Assembly: GCA_918807975.1 (NCBI GenBank)
Contig: OU964919.1
Span: 41,547,824 to 41,611,823, forward strand
Direction: 5' to 3'
Source: Aplidium turbinatum
Lineage: Eukaryota > Chordata > Ascidiacea > Aplousobranchia > Polyclinidae
DNA: 64,000 nt
The translations under genes were made by a program, and so were the position numbers. The notes under the pieces are model-generated. The model was not told the origin of the DNA. It did no database searches and was given only the letters and a program-made list of their open reading frames with translations. Below, in pieces: positions 21,876-33,967 of this stretch (positions within the stretch are counted from its first letter, which is position 1; each line of letters begins with the position of its first letter).

Positions 21876-22784
21876 GGCTAATGGCTGTCAGTGAACATTT
21901 GCGTTAAGTGAAAGGGATAAAAGGAGAATGTTTGAGTTCATCTTTAAAGTATGTAATTACAGTTTGCCAAGCAAGAGTCTGGAACCGATTAGCTTCAGAT
22001 GAAACTTCGCATCTCTTTGTATCAGCTTCAATTATTGAATGTTTTCGGCTTCTATCTCGCATCATGTTTTTCATTTACAAAAAAATGTCAGGTACAATAT
22101 TATTCTCGGCGACGTGTTAGAACAACCAGCAACTCACACACAATTTCAAGATCGCCATTGGCTTTGCATTTCTTTGCTTCAGTATCATCACTTAGCGGCG
22201 ATTTGATCAGTAGTATTTTGGCCGTTAGATGTCAGAACTGCAACGAGTTCTTTTCAAACAATTTCTAATAAAGGATTTGCAGCAAACCTGTCAACTGCCG
22301 GCGAATATTTATTGTCTACATAAGCCGCTAAGTGGTGGCAATGAAGCGCAGCAGCAAGTTTTTCTCGTTTTATGAACGATTTGGAGGACAAGACGCCACA
22401 ATGTCTGTATCGGTTCGAAATAAGATGAAAGCAACAAAAATATTTCATTTTTTGTAGTATTCGATGTAGCCTATGCAATATACGGTCAGTAATTCTAACT
22501 GAAGCTTCCTTTAATCTGCGCTAACGCAACGAAAGTGTACAATGAGTGGTTTTGATTGTTGAATTAGTTATTATTTTATGTGAGATTATATACAGTACTA
22601 TACTGTACACTACAGTAGGCTATATCACTGTTCTCGAAGACGGTGTAACCAAAGAATCAAGAAGCGGGTGTTGTGTCGCCTTAAGCTTAACCGGGAACCA
22701 GACAACCTCATTTGCTTTATATTCAATGTAATATTTGTCATTATTACATCAACCAAGTGCATTGGATTGATGGAAGCTTTTCAG
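21876..22784. other. Intergenic, nothing recognised
   Basis: No gene supported. Several short frames on both strands lack any family signature. Confidence 0.4.
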
Positions 22785-23206
22785 TTCAGTTCAGTTTATT
22801 TTTGTTTCTGACGATCACAGCAAAAACAATATGAAAGATTGTGCTAAGCTAACAGAAGTCTATAAAAAGGTAGAAGCGACAAAACGCGAACGTTATAACG
22901 TGCTTGATACTGAAACAAGATAATCAGTTTAAAATTTGGCAGGGTAGCAATGCTGTAAACAAATTCAAAATTTAGAAAACGAAAAGAAAAGAAAGGTAGC
23001 CTGCCACATTTTCAAAATTTATACGTGTAAAAATTAAATTTAATCCTATACTCAGTTACTAAATTTTGGGGAATGAAAAGATAAGGTTTTCGTCACAATG
23101 GGGCTAGGGTATCACACAGAGCATAAGGTAGCCAGTTCCATTATCTCGCCACCTTTTCTTCAGAAACTACGTCCATCCAATATATTACACCTTCGGTAAA
23201 AGTGAG

Positions 23207-23625
23207 CCATGGCCACCTAAAGATGCGGCCTGATTTGTCACATTTTGCAGATTTTGATTACAGCTACTGCTTGTGCTTGACTGACATTTTTTAAACTGTT
23301 TTTACTTTTTGCGGTTTCCTAATGACATAAAACTTTTTTGTTGCCTTGGGGAAGCCGTAGCAAATGAGAAAAAGTAAGTTGAAAATCGCAAAATCAGACT
23401 GTTATTGAAAATTAACAGTCTGACTAAAATCTTCGAAATCAAATTTTCTTTGCTTTTCAACATGTGAAGATGTTAAAACCTATTGTGTCATCTGGGGAAA
23501 AGAATAAAGAAAGCGTAAAAATTTAATTTTTAGAAAAGTTTATTTAAACGTTCGCCCAAAGTTAGAAAAACCTGGAAATTTCTGCAAAATGTAACAAATC
23601 AGGCCGTATCTTTAGGTGGCCATGG
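23207..23625. mobile_element. MITE with ~45 bp terminal inverted repeats
   Basis: The ends CCATGGCCACCTAAAGATGC and its inverse (GTATCTTTAGGTGGCCATGG) pair over about 45 bp. GTGAG flanks both sides (23202-23206, 23626-23630), possibly a 5 bp target duplication. A central hairpin CAGACTGTTA...TAACAGTCTG sits near 23397-23425. No coding capacity. It lies in the 3' region of the LINE. Confidence 0.8.
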
Positions 23626-24714
23626 GTGAGCGGTATTTTTCCACAACCAGTTTAAGACGGGTGTCGAATCAAGTTTGCTCTCTCTTCTACGGGAGAGAGC
23701 TCCATATTTGCCGATTAAGCCCGGCTGCTAGTCCCTCCTGCCATAATTGAACCCGCACGTTGGTGGCAACATTGTCTTGATCCAGCGTGACAACTGAGCC
23801 AAGAAAACTTATTCTTGACTTCAGTCGTCTACCTGCTGGAGTTTGTCCATGCAGTAGGTGTCTCAATTCCATATCTTGGCAAGATCTTTCGTTTCAGCTG
23901 GTTACACTTCTTTTGATGTTGGGGATAGCAATTCCTGACAGAAGGCGTAGCGACGAGATGTTGGTCGGTTTGAGACCTGCAAGCAAACAGCAACTTTGGT
24001 TCAATATGGAGTCAATTTTTTGGGGATGTATTGAGCGATCCCAAACTGGGCAGGCATATTCTGCAACCGAATAGCATAAGACTAAAGCAGTTGACCGTAT
24101 CGTATTAGGAAGGGCACCCCAATCAGAGCTCCAAGTTTCTGTAAGATATACTATATCGAGAAGCCACCTTAGCTCTTACTTTTCCGATATGAAATTTGTG
24201 TGAAGGACCTATTAAATTTGACACAGAAATATGTGGGGGATTGGTAGCCTACAGTGTGCAAGATTTGTTCCTTTGCAGGAAATTTTTAGTTGGTGGCATG
24301 CATCCAGAGATCTAAGGCGGAATGCACAAAACTTGGGTTTTATTGGGGTTGGTACGTAAATGGTTCTCCATGTAGTATATTGTCAGCTCACCCAGAGCAT
24401 CGCTAAGCACTCTCTTTGTAGAAGAGAAGTGTTTGTGTTGCGTTGTTATACTTACAGTAGATCGTCAGCGTATTGGAACCTTCTTGTGCCAGAATGGATT
24501 GGTTGGTCATTGGTATAAACGTTGTACAAGATGGGGGATAAAACACTTTCTTGTGGCAGACCATACTTCTGCTGTCTCCTTCTATTATTTTTGCCACAAA
24601 AACAAACATAGAAGCAGCGATTGCTAAGCAATGATTGTATCAGCTTGGTGAATCGAAAGTTCTCGGTGATAGCCTTTTGAAGATCTTTCATATTACGAGA
24701 TGATGGCTGACAGT

Positions 24715-25361
24715 CAGGCGCGGATCTAGGATTTTTTTTGGGGGGGGGCCAAAAAAATTGAAAATGAATTAAAAAGTAAGAAAAAGAAAAAACAGATATG
24801 AACAATCAGTGGCGTAGCCAGGAATTTGGGGGGTTTGGGGGGCCTCCCCCAGAAAATTTTGAAAAATTACTTTGAATTTGGTGCATTCTGAGAGCATTTT
24901 CAACAAAAATATGGGTATAAATATTCTTGTAAAATGGTGCTGTCCGGTGACATACCAAAAGGATAAGATCATGTTTTCTTCGGCATTTTTTCGGAAATAA
25001 AGCTAAGTCTCTATGTTTTCATCATCATCATAATCCATCGTCGGTTTGTTCCCCACTAGTGGGGGTGGCCGATTTTCTTTTTGCTAATTCCTGGCTGAGA
25101 TGTTTGAATGTTTGGTATTGGCAAAACTCGTTCTTTTAATGCAGTTTCGCTTAAAACTAGGCAAACTTTGTTTTAGAGACATGGAGACTGAAAGCTTCAT
25201 TCTCAATATCGTGACGTCACACGCGTGCCAAAGGGGAGGTTGTAAGTCCGCTGTGTGGCTAATATCAGCTGGTTAGAAGCATATCAAACCATTCAACAAT
25301 TTCTCACAAAATTTTGGGGGGGGGCCCGGGCCCCTTGGGCCTCCCCATAAATCTGCGCCTG
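24715..25361. mobile_element. hAT-type MITE inserted in the LINE
   Basis: Ends CAGGCGCGGATCTAGGA and inverted CAGGCGCAGATTTATGG, with the perfect octamer CTGACAGT on both sides (24707-24714, 25362-25369). G-rich just inside both ends. LINE coding sequence resumes on both sides, which confirms the insertion. It carries a piece of the CAGTGGCGTAGCC family (from 24807) inside. Confidence 0.88.
24807..25018 (+). repeat. CAGTGGCGTAGCC-family element, partial
   Basis: Begins CAGTGGCGTAGCCAGGAA, then shares GAAAATTTTGAAAAATTAC, GGTGCTGTCCGGTGACAT-like and CGGAAATAAAGCTA blocks with the inverse copy at 59262-59775. An ATCATCATCATAATCC tail follows; whether this belongs to the element or to a separate LINE tail is unclear. 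Confidence 0.65.
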
Positions 25362-25490
25362 CTGACAGTGCCATACGCTGCAGATAGATCTATAAAGACA
25401 GCTCCAGTGACGGAACCCTCTTCAAACCAATTCTCTATAATTGTGTCAGAATCTAGAGTTGTCCTGTGCAGGATTTATCAGGTCAGAAAT

Positions 25491-27876
25491 GTGTTTTATT
25501 GATAGCCGGTTCGTAAATACTGCTTGTCTGCAACCGGTCCGTTGTGCAAAAAGGTTGCCAACCCCTGTCTTAAATAATGGGACCAAAGATGGTTGTTTTG
25601 TGGAAATCTTTCCCCCTATTTCGAAACACATCGCCAATGGGATTAATAACAAGATGAATTCTTTGCTCCAGAAGGTCAATGGAATAAAAAAAAAAAACAG
25701 TTTGGACTATAGTAATGCAAAAAATGTCTAGTCAAAGGTTAACTCTGAACCTGCGGCGAACGTTATGACTGTTCGAAGCAAAATAATGTTAAAAATTTCT
25801 TCCGATTTGTTTTGGTCCAAATCGCTTAGTTTCGTTTGCAATCAAAATGAAACACACGAATATCTGAAAATGCAGATGATGTAAAATTTAGAGCGAGTGA
25901 TCTTGCGCCATATTCTTTAAATTTAAGCGAAAGAAGCACTTGCGTTGGACGGGGGTCTAGGGGGTACTTTTGGGCTCGGGCCCGGCATGATTTCAATGGC
26001 CCGTAACTTTTCCGAGAGGCCCGGGAACTTCAAGACACGACCGCGGATTCTTTGGATATAATGAGTTTTTTAGAAGTGTCCAAGGATCTTATTGGAAGTG
26101 GGCCCAAATTATCCTCTCAACGGCCTTACTTAAAAATCTTCTGACCAACATTTGGTTTGACACCAAGCAAAACAATGTTCTGTTTCAATCCAAAATTCAT
26201 GTTGATTTTCTTCGGTTTTACTTTGATTTAAGTAGGCTGTTATAGTAAAAAATTGGGTGAGTTTTTTTTGGATGCAATAAAATTTATTTCGAATAGTCTA
26301 TCACTTGAAAGAAAAACACCAAGTCCGCAACAACGCTTGTAATATTGCACCATTCAATACCACCGGGAAACTCAAATCCGTTGAAACATTAGCCTATTCT
26401 GGCATTTGAAAATAATTTTTCATCTTTGAAATAATTACTGTTTTCATTTTCCTTGTTTGTTTATGCCAATTAGTTTAGCAGAAACTGCATTTATTTCATT
26501 GATAAATGTCTCTACCATCGGTATGCAGTAATATGGATTTATTATGATATGTTGTGGGTGATTTGTTCTTGCTATTTTTGGCCAACAATGATTTTTATGA
26601 GCAATCAAATAGAAATCTTACCTAACAGGATTTGAAATCCTTTTCCAATGAGTTGCCGATGGTTGGAAAAATCTCTTGCACAAACTAGATACGATGTAAC
26701 GTCAGAAAATGTATAAAGTTGATGATATTGTTGGAGAGTTTAGTTTAGATACTTTGTTCAAAGCCGAAAGCGCAAAACAATTTCTGAGTTCTCTTAATTT
26801 TGACAAATTAAGAAAAACTCGTTCCAACCAACGTGAGAGATCGCGAAGGCACATTTTATGAGGCAACAACCTGAACAGACGGCTGCGAAACCGCTCGCCC
26901 AACGCACTTGACCTGAATGTTTGTGAACAAAAGTTATTGTGATTTCGACATAGAGCATATAGTTATGGTTGGCCAGCGTTAGCAAAGGCACAAACAGTTC
27001 ATGTCAACGAGCAAGTCTCCACTTCTTCTTTTAGCATTTTGTCAGTCACATGCTGTTAGATTTTTTATGATTAGTCCGCTTAATTTTTTGGTTTGGCTAT
27101 TTTAGTATGAAAGGTTTGGCAATCAAACCAAGCTGAAGAGAGGTTTCTGAGAAACTGGGAAAAGTTCAGACTTATTCTCTATTGCGAAAGTTTATGGCTC
27201 AACATCGGCCAGCTGCCAATTGTTTCGTTTTAGGAATTCTGAAAGTTGTGAATTCGCACTTAAATGTGGTAAGCGGTTGATAGGTTGATAATATTTGCAT
27301 TGCGTAGGCTACTCAGCTTTATGATTATGATACGGGTTCAATGCTTACATCAAAGAAACTAAGGAGTTAGTTTAACGAGGAAATTGTTTCTTATATCAGC
27401 TATGTCGTTAGTACGTTCTCCTTTTAGTTTGTTTTAAAAAGCCGTTTTTCTGTTCAAAATTGTTAGACAGCGCCTTTTATACACTTTGCAGGCTGTGTTT
27501 TTTATTGATTGTAGCAAGAGTTTAGCCCAAACATTAAAAGGAAGTTCAGCACTTTTCGTTTTCTTAAACATTTAGCGTGAAATGTTTGTTTGTTTTGGGA
27601 TAACTTTAAAAAAGAAGATATAACAACAATTTAATACAACAAGTTCTAATTTAATCGTACGAAAGAAAGAATAAACATGAAGAACAAACGTTCTTTACTG
27701 TAGGCTGTTTGAAATAATCATAATAGCCTTATGTATCATTGCTTGTATTTTTCTTTTATAAAAATTGTATGCAGAAAATTATTGTGGAAATGAAATTGAT
27801 TTAACTCGCAGAGTAAACTTGTAACTTCAATTAATTAATTTTTTATTTTGGTAAAAACGGAGTAACAGATTGTTCA
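25491..27876. other. Intergenic, upstream of Tlx
   Basis: Contains a solo hAT-like end (AAGGTTGCCAACCCCTG, to 25567) and the 25945-26050 relative of the 7.75 kb repeat (GGGGGTACTTTTGGG, CCCGTAACTTTTC). No supported gene from 26100 to 27876. Tlx promoter elements should lie here; I cannot name one. Confidence 0.45.
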
Positions 27877-27891
27877 GTCCTTTTGTTACCC

Positions 27892-28846
27892 ATGATGCAC
27901 CAAGCCCGTCCCATGCCGCCCCATTTGGGTGGGCAAGAAAATATCTCCTTCAGTATTAACCAAATATTGAGCCCAGTTTCGGAGGAGTCCACTGTGGAAG
28001 AAGACGGGAGCCAATACCCATATGCAACAAGCCAATATGACGTAAAGAATGGAAGCGATAAAACAAGTCCTAATGGATATTATTATCCCAAACTTGGCAA
28101 CTCTTGGGGGAATAATGAACACACTCAGTTTCACACTGGACGCATCCCTGATTCTTCTTTGTATTACCCCGGTTACGGATGGCATAACCCAAGTTTTAAC
28201 CCTCAGGACTACAATGCGTCAACAGGCGCAACAGATGAAGCCTCTAAACCTACTGCAGAAGGATACAGCCCCCTAAACAATGACAAAGCTCCACAATGTT
28301 TAAACCCCAATAAAGCGTATGGGTTTCCATCAGAAAGTGCATCAGGATCAGACACGTCATCATCTCAGGTCCTCGGGTCGCAAACCATGACGACTCAATC
28401 ATCTGCGATCGCTGACTCGTCAAATCTCCAATTTTCAAGTTTCAATGATTGTCACTACACGCAAGCGAATAACGGGGTTACAGAGCATCAAGGCAATCAT
28501 CTTTCTTCCCACGACCAAAGGTACAGCGAAGGATGTTATTCTGGGGCTGTCACTTCCACAAAATGCCTGAAGAGCTGCTGCACTGGACGGTACGCCACTG
28601 CTGCCGCTATTTTGACAAGGGGAATCCCTCAAACATCTTGCGGGGTTGGGTCTCTGCCGATCCCCGCAAACGGTTCCGGAGCCATTCCTTCTCACAGTGC
28701 TTTTGCTGCTGTTGATTCTGCGGCTTCGACAACATCGAGCGCAGGCGGAAACATGCTTTGTCTTCCGGGCCATCGGTCCATGCATCGAGCGCCTCTGCTG
28801 TCAAGCAATTTTCCTTGGATGGAAAGTCGTCGGGAACGAATTGCCT
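27892..28846 (+). CDS. Tlx: Tlx homeobox transcription factor, exon 1
   Basis: Encodes residues 1-318 plus one base of codon 319. The start is the first of two adjacent ATGs (CCCATGATGCAC); the frame has no upstream ATG. Near the N-terminus ENISFSINQILS (F20-L26) is an EH1-type Groucho-binding motif at the position of ISFGIDQIL in vertebrate TLX1. Between these lies a long Ser/Asn/Gly-rich, poorly conserved region. At the end FPWMESRRERIA (F307-A318) matches the FPWMES hexapeptide motif that in TLX precedes the homeodomain and can contact PBX. The exon ends at T|GTGAGT (phase 1), with open frame running past the donor until 28905. With 33751-33967 and 43061-43238 the protein has 449 residues, longer than human TLX1 (330), mostly through this exon. 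Confidence 0.88.
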
Positions 28847-29143
28847 GTGAGTTACATCGTGTCAATACAATAGTCGCTGTCCACTTGATTGTTATGCATG
28901 CATAAATGTGTTCCGCTGTTATTTGATGATTTTTTTTCAAATCACTTCCGCTCTAGAGAGACGAAGTTCAAATACATAGTTTTATTTTATTTTAGAAGTT
29001 TTTTCAAGGACCAAAACGACATTACCTTCAACTTTGATGCACTGCTTCACAACCAATCAGGAAAAAAATGGCAAAAAATACATTCACAATGTGATTTGAA
29101 ACGCGCTTTTGATACTCATGTTGAATTATAACTTGTTCACAAC

Positions 29144-30434
29144 CAGGGCCGGATTAAGGCGGGGGCTGATGGGGCTGCAGCCCCAGGCCCACCAAAAAAA
29201 ATAGGCCCACCGATAACAACTTACTAAGAGCAACTGACATAGTACTTATTAGCGGGATCGAAAAAATAAAGGACGAAAATCATAAAAGAAATGCTAACTG
29301 TGTAAACCAGTGGTTCTTAACCAGAGAGCACGCCTCCCCAGGGGGGCGTCAGCTAATTTCCAAGGGGTCATGAGACCTAGCGTGCTCTACAACTTTATCT
29401 CTGGTTTTAACTCACGCAAACATCTCACTTACAAATTAATGTACTTATAAGCAAAATTTATGATGTCATAGTTTTTCATAAAACTAGTCGGGCGCTGCAG
29501 GATAGCAAAATTACTTTGAATAAGGCAACAAATTTGCTTCAGGGTCTACATGACTTTGTTCAAACATTAAGATCCCAACTTCAAGAATTCGAAGAAAAGT
29601 GTAGAGTATTAAGTGGCTGTCATCATTAGGCTATATTGAAGAAAGTTCAAGAAAGAAGAGAAGAAAAGTATGCTTGGATAGCGAAGGTGGATCTGAAGAC
29701 ACATCACTTGATCCATCGAGCAGATTCAAAGTAGACTCATATTTGCCAATCATTCACCAAATTATTTTGTGTATGAAATCCCGAATTGCAGCATACGATC
29801 ATCTTCAAATAAGATTTTCATTTCGGGCGGAATTAAACTGTAAAATTGAAGAGAGTGCTAAAACATTGCTTCACTAATATCCAGATGATCTAGCTAGATT
29901 CTAGAAGAATCACTGCCTGAAGACATGATTCATTTTTCTGCACTGCTAAAATAACACTATTTTAACAGCGAATGCAGCAAAGAAACTCAAATGTTTAGAT
30001 TCATCAATGGAAATGAGTTTATGCATGCATCTCTTAACGTAGCCCATCTGTTGTAATAAGAATGTATCTTTGTCTGATGACTTCTCATTGCTCGAGCAAG
30101 CGCTCATTTTTAGTGCTTAAAAGAGAAAAGAATCAACTGCGTGCGTTCATTCATTGGCCAGAAAAGGTTGCATTCCTTAGCTCTTCTCTGCATTGAAAAC
30201 AAAATTTTGAAACAAATAGACACCGACAATGTTATTAACAGCTTAGCTTTGTCTAAATCCAAAAAGCATGCATTTGAATGTATTTAATAAGTAGGCTAAA
30301 TAGGCTACTGCACTTCGGGTATAATTTTGTTATTTTAATTGTGATTGTTACCGTAGCCTACAATGAGGGGAATGAAATATAGGCCGCAGAGTTCCATACA
30401 GCCCCAGGTCCATCAAAACCTTAATCCGGCCCTG
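29144..30434 (+). mobile_element. hAT transposon with transposase remnant, in Tlx intron 1
   Basis: Ends CAGGGCCGGATTAAGGC and inverted CAGGGCCGGATTAAGGTT, with the perfect octamer TTCACAAC on both sides (29136-29143, 30435-30442). It is the same family as 53098-54637. On the + strand at 29500-29880 broken frames resemble the middle of ZMYM1/TTF-type hAT transposases (KATNLLQGLHDFVQTLRSQL, then SSRFKVDSYLPIIHQII). A second hAT-like end (CAGTGGTTCTTAACC) at 29308 has no partner. Confidence 0.88.
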
Positions 30435-30547
30435 TTCACAACAACCTACTGGTCCGAACAATAGAAGATGTAATAAAAACAAACTAAACAGTTAAATCAA
30501 TGCAAGAAATAATGTAGTTGACACATAGGCTACATTTGTTGTTGAAA

Positions 30548-30660
30548 ATGAGCGATCTTCCTGGCGTCAGCACTACCTGGCTGCTCACTATAGAACAGCG
30601 AGCATTGTGTTTCGCTAACCATACCTTGTAAATATGATCCTTTAAAAGAATTTTGTCACT
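30548..30660. repeat. Unclassified dispersed repeat, copy 1
   Basis: GAGCGATC, GCGTCAGCACTACCTG, ACTCACTA/GCTCACTA and GCTAACCATACC are shared in order with about 37455-37535. No RNA gene that I recognise matches it. Confidence 0.6.
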
Positions 30661-33600
30661 GCAATGATGCGGAACTCGGCCGCCATTTTGCGGGAATTAA
30701 CTTTGCATATCCTAATATCCATGGCCGACTGCATTCTTCAGAACAAACAAAAACATTTTGTTGATTAGGAAGCAAAGGTGGTACAAATAAAACACAAGGC
30801 ATACTTAGCCTTTGTCCAACCATTTAAAGCGTGGTACGTAGTCCCCATTTAAAGTTTAGGTATGTACGGAAATGGGACCCATTTTTCTGAACAACTGTTT
30901 GTTTCTTGTATGGCTGAGAGAGGCTCCTTGTAACTCTATTGCTCGTACTTGCTTGTAACAAGATAGTGAAGTAAAGCAATCTAGAAAAACTTTGTTTCGA
31001 TCATCAGGCAGCACAAATGCATACGGAAAATAATGTTGCATTACTTGCACCTTTACAAGTTGATGTATGTTTGGATAACATTTGCAAATTGATTGATACG
31101 GGAGCTTATTTTTAAAACTGAAGCGATTGACCATTCAACAACGCTCGGAACGGCGTTTATAAGGGTTTGAGTCAAAGCTCGGGGTATTAGAAGCTTGTTT
31201 TTGTGGTGGTATCTGAAAGTGGTTCAAGCTTATTCGCAGAGAGATGAATCTAGATTGTGACAATTGCCTTTTCGGTCCCATCATATTTTCAATGGCTCAG
31301 CAAACCAACAAGCAAGCACTTGAATGAAAAATGTAGTTAGCCTACAATTCTACTGTAGACGTGTGCGGTTGAACATCTCTCCAAAAACCACGTCTAGTGG
31401 AATGAATACTTGAAGTATGTTGAATATCTGATTCAGACTTATGGGCTCTTTTATTAACGGAGAAGTTGACTAAGCTAACGACATATGGTGATAGGATGGC
31501 CTCTATGATCGCTTCATTTCCAGGTTGCCGGCCTGTTTTTGAAAAAGCTGCTTCCGTTTTAACTGTTAGCCTAAGCAACAATACAGCAGCAAGCCAAATT
31601 TAGAAACAATAGTACAACCAAGAGTGCCCAATACCAAGTAAAACAAAGTATTGAAATCACTGTTATCAAATTAGCCTTTGCTTTAACCCAAAATGGGATC
31701 TTCAGAAAGGGATTCAAAAATAATCTTCCTTGAAAAAGAACCGTCTGAAGATTTCAAAGTTAACAATATTGTGGAATTTTTTCGTAACATGCTTTTTGAA
31801 AATGACTTTGTTTTATGACAAATGTTTTTGTAAATAATCTTAATGGCCTGAATTTTTTCTTGAACAAAACAAAAAGATTTATCTGCTTTATTTCTAATTT
31901 TCTTGTGATTTGATAAAAAACAGTTTTCGAACTGCATTCAACAAAATTGTTGTAACAACAAATTTCTGACACAATAAAGACATAATGATGACACAATAGA
32001 GACATAATGATGACACAATGAAGACATTAACGATGACATAACGATGACGATAACCCGGCGTATTTATCATCTTAAACTAACAGTTCTGTAAAGATCAGTG
32101 ACAAAAACTTCACGTTTGCGTAACTGATTGTGATGGAACGGTTTTGTTTTCATTTTGGTACTTTTTTAGTGTTTGTGAGATAAGTTTTTTGTCAAAAACT
32201 TTATTCATGTTTTCATTATTACTGCGTGGTAAAGTTAAACTTCCATTTAGTTAAAACTTTCGATTCATGTTACTTTCTTGGGGGCTGAAATGATGCGCTT
32301 GAAGCAGCGGTCCCCAAAGTCCAGCCAGCGAAGAGTCTCAATCTGGCTTTGGAGCTTTCCTCAGAAGTCTTTGTATTTGTACAATTTTATATCGCCTAGC
32401 CTTAACTGTACCGTAATAAAGTATGGCAGGTTACTATAAACTTTTAAGTGCTTTTATTGGGAGCATTTCTTTTTGCCACATGATATATTGTAGCCTAAGT
32501 CTCAGCGGCGGATACAGCAAGTAACCTCAGAGAGCGATTTCAACGAAACACAGTGATGTGTAGATTTACGTTAATCTGACCTTACAAATACACAGAAATA
32601 AAATTAATTTATGGTTTTAGAGGAGCGATCCTCCCAATCGCTGCCTCCCCCCCCCTAGATTCGCCTCTGGTAAGTCCCCGTAGTCGAAATATACTGTCAC
32701 ATGTATATTTACACGATATTCTCCGTATTGCAGCATCAGGCATGCAACCAAACATTAACCTAAAAATATTATACAGTAAAAGAAATAGTTTCAAGAAGTC
32801 AGATTGAAAGATCTTATTAAGCAATGAAAAATAATCGCCCATGTGACGTTGATGAAATCGCAAATTTGCCCCAGTATTGAAAAGGTTGTGGACTGTTGGT
32901 GAACAAATCGGTAAAGGTAAATGTGTAGTAGTTTGTGATGTTGACTGGCCACCTACATCATTAGAGCACATAATCAGAAAATAAGCTATCTGAGAGTAAG
33001 GCTGCTGTCTGAAAGTTTTACTTTGCTAAAACACAACATAGGCTAAATGCAATATCATTCAAATAAAACTGCAATAATCGAACAGTGGTATATAGAATAC
33101 AATGCAAACAAATGCTTACATCGACGTTATTTTTCCTGAAACCAATGCATTTACGGCCCCCTTAGGGCATTCCTTAAGCTTCGGGTTGGGAACCATAAAA
33201 TGCTAAGCGACCAACTTACGCTAAAAAAGCAGCATGATGAACTATTTATTTTTGAATAACTTACTCAAGTTTTTGCTGTTGCGATCTTATAATGGTTGTC
33301 TGCATGCTTTGCGAGACGTGAGCATAGTAATCAGCACCAATTATCACCTGACCTGGCATTTTTGATGCAACATCCGATCGGCTTTAATGAGGTACAATGG
33401 GATGTAATCTGGGTATATAGATACTGTACTGCCAGTCAGAATTTACCAAAATTACAATTCAATTCTAAACTTATTGAAAAGTTTCAAATTTTTGTTTCAT
33501 AAATTGATTTGCTAAAACAGGTTCAAGCTAAAAAGCCATTTTTACGATGCAATTCGTTTGATTTTCGTAGTAGCCTATAATTTTTGTAATATAGGCTATA

Positions 33601-33750
33601 CAGATATCTTCGTTGACACCAAACTCTTGATGACGAGAGGCCTAATGAGAAACGTCGTCATCAGTGTTTGTAGATCTCGCCAGAGAAGTATTCTACACGT
33701 GTAATATTTTTTTTTTAATTTACGAGGGTTAAACTTTTTGTTGTTTCCAG

Positions 33751-33967
33751 TGACACGCAGAGTCGGGCACCCATATCAAAATCGTACTCCACCCAAGAAG
33801 AAAAAGCCTCGGACATCTTTTAGTCGCATCCAGATCTGTGAGCTGGAGAAAAGATTCCACAGGCAGAAGTATCTGGCAAGTTCCGAGAGGACTGCTCTCG
33901 CCAAAAGCTTAAAGATGACAGATGCTCAAGTGAAGACTTGGTTTCAAAACAGGAGGACAAAATGGAG
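33751..33967 (+). CDS. Tlx: Tlx homeobox transcription factor, exon 2 (homeodomain)
   Basis: Gives residues 319 (completed) to 390 plus two bases of codon 391. It starts after TTTCCAG with [19 protein letters not shown], matching the [14 protein letters not shown] of TLX. The homeodomain spans residues 335-394. Helix 3 is [18 protein letters not shown] with threonine at homeodomain position 47 (T381), the hallmark of the TLX family, where most classes have isoleucine or valine. W48, F49, N51 and R53 are all present, so DNA binding should be intact. The donor AG|GTGAGA splits the arginine codon and the next exon restores it. Very few differences from vertebrate TLX across this exon. Confidence 0.95.

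Larger units (their letters stand above)
22785..25490 (-). mobile_element. LINE (non-LTR), broken by a MITE and a hAT
   Basis: On the - strand the reading pieces follow LINE reverse transcriptase order. At about 25370-25460 a segment with NWFEEGSVTGAVFIDLSAAY. At 24452-24700 one with TKLIQSLLSNRCF, GLPQESVLSPILYNVYTNDQ and YADDLL, holding the catalytic YADD. At 23930-24070 a segment with CPSLG...LNTSPK-like and LLSGIAIP-like words. At 23640-23872 the C-terminus. The element ends in a GAACTGAACTG-type tail (about 22785-22800 on +). It is interrupted by the hAT at 24715-25361 and the MITE at 23207-23625. Frame changes are frequent, so it is dead. The 5' part with the endonuclease is missing. 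Confidence 0.75.
28847..33750 (+). other. Tlx: Tlx intron 1
   Basis: A 4.9 kb phase 1 intron, GTGAGT donor and TTGTTTCCAG acceptor. It holds the hAT at 29144-30434, an unclassified repeat at 30548-30660 related to 37455, short GACACAAT...GACATAATGAT tandem repeats at about 31970-32050, and a hAT-like end at about 32306. No other gene supported. Conserved enhancers could lie here but cannot be seen from one sequence. Confidence 0.7.

Noticed and set aside
25540-25567. A complete hAT ending CCAACCCCTG
   Set aside because: Only the right end is seen; no inverse CAGGGGTTGGCAACC with a matching TCTTAAAT flank was found upstream.
29308-29345. A nested hAT with CAGTGGTTCTTAACC end in Tlx intron 1
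   Set aside because: No matching opposite end or duplication within the host element; kept only as a solo end.
32306-33195. A hAT starting CAGCGGTCCCCAAAG
   Set aside because: The possible partner near 33185 (GGTTGGGAACC) is a poor inverse and no 8 bp duplication is visible.
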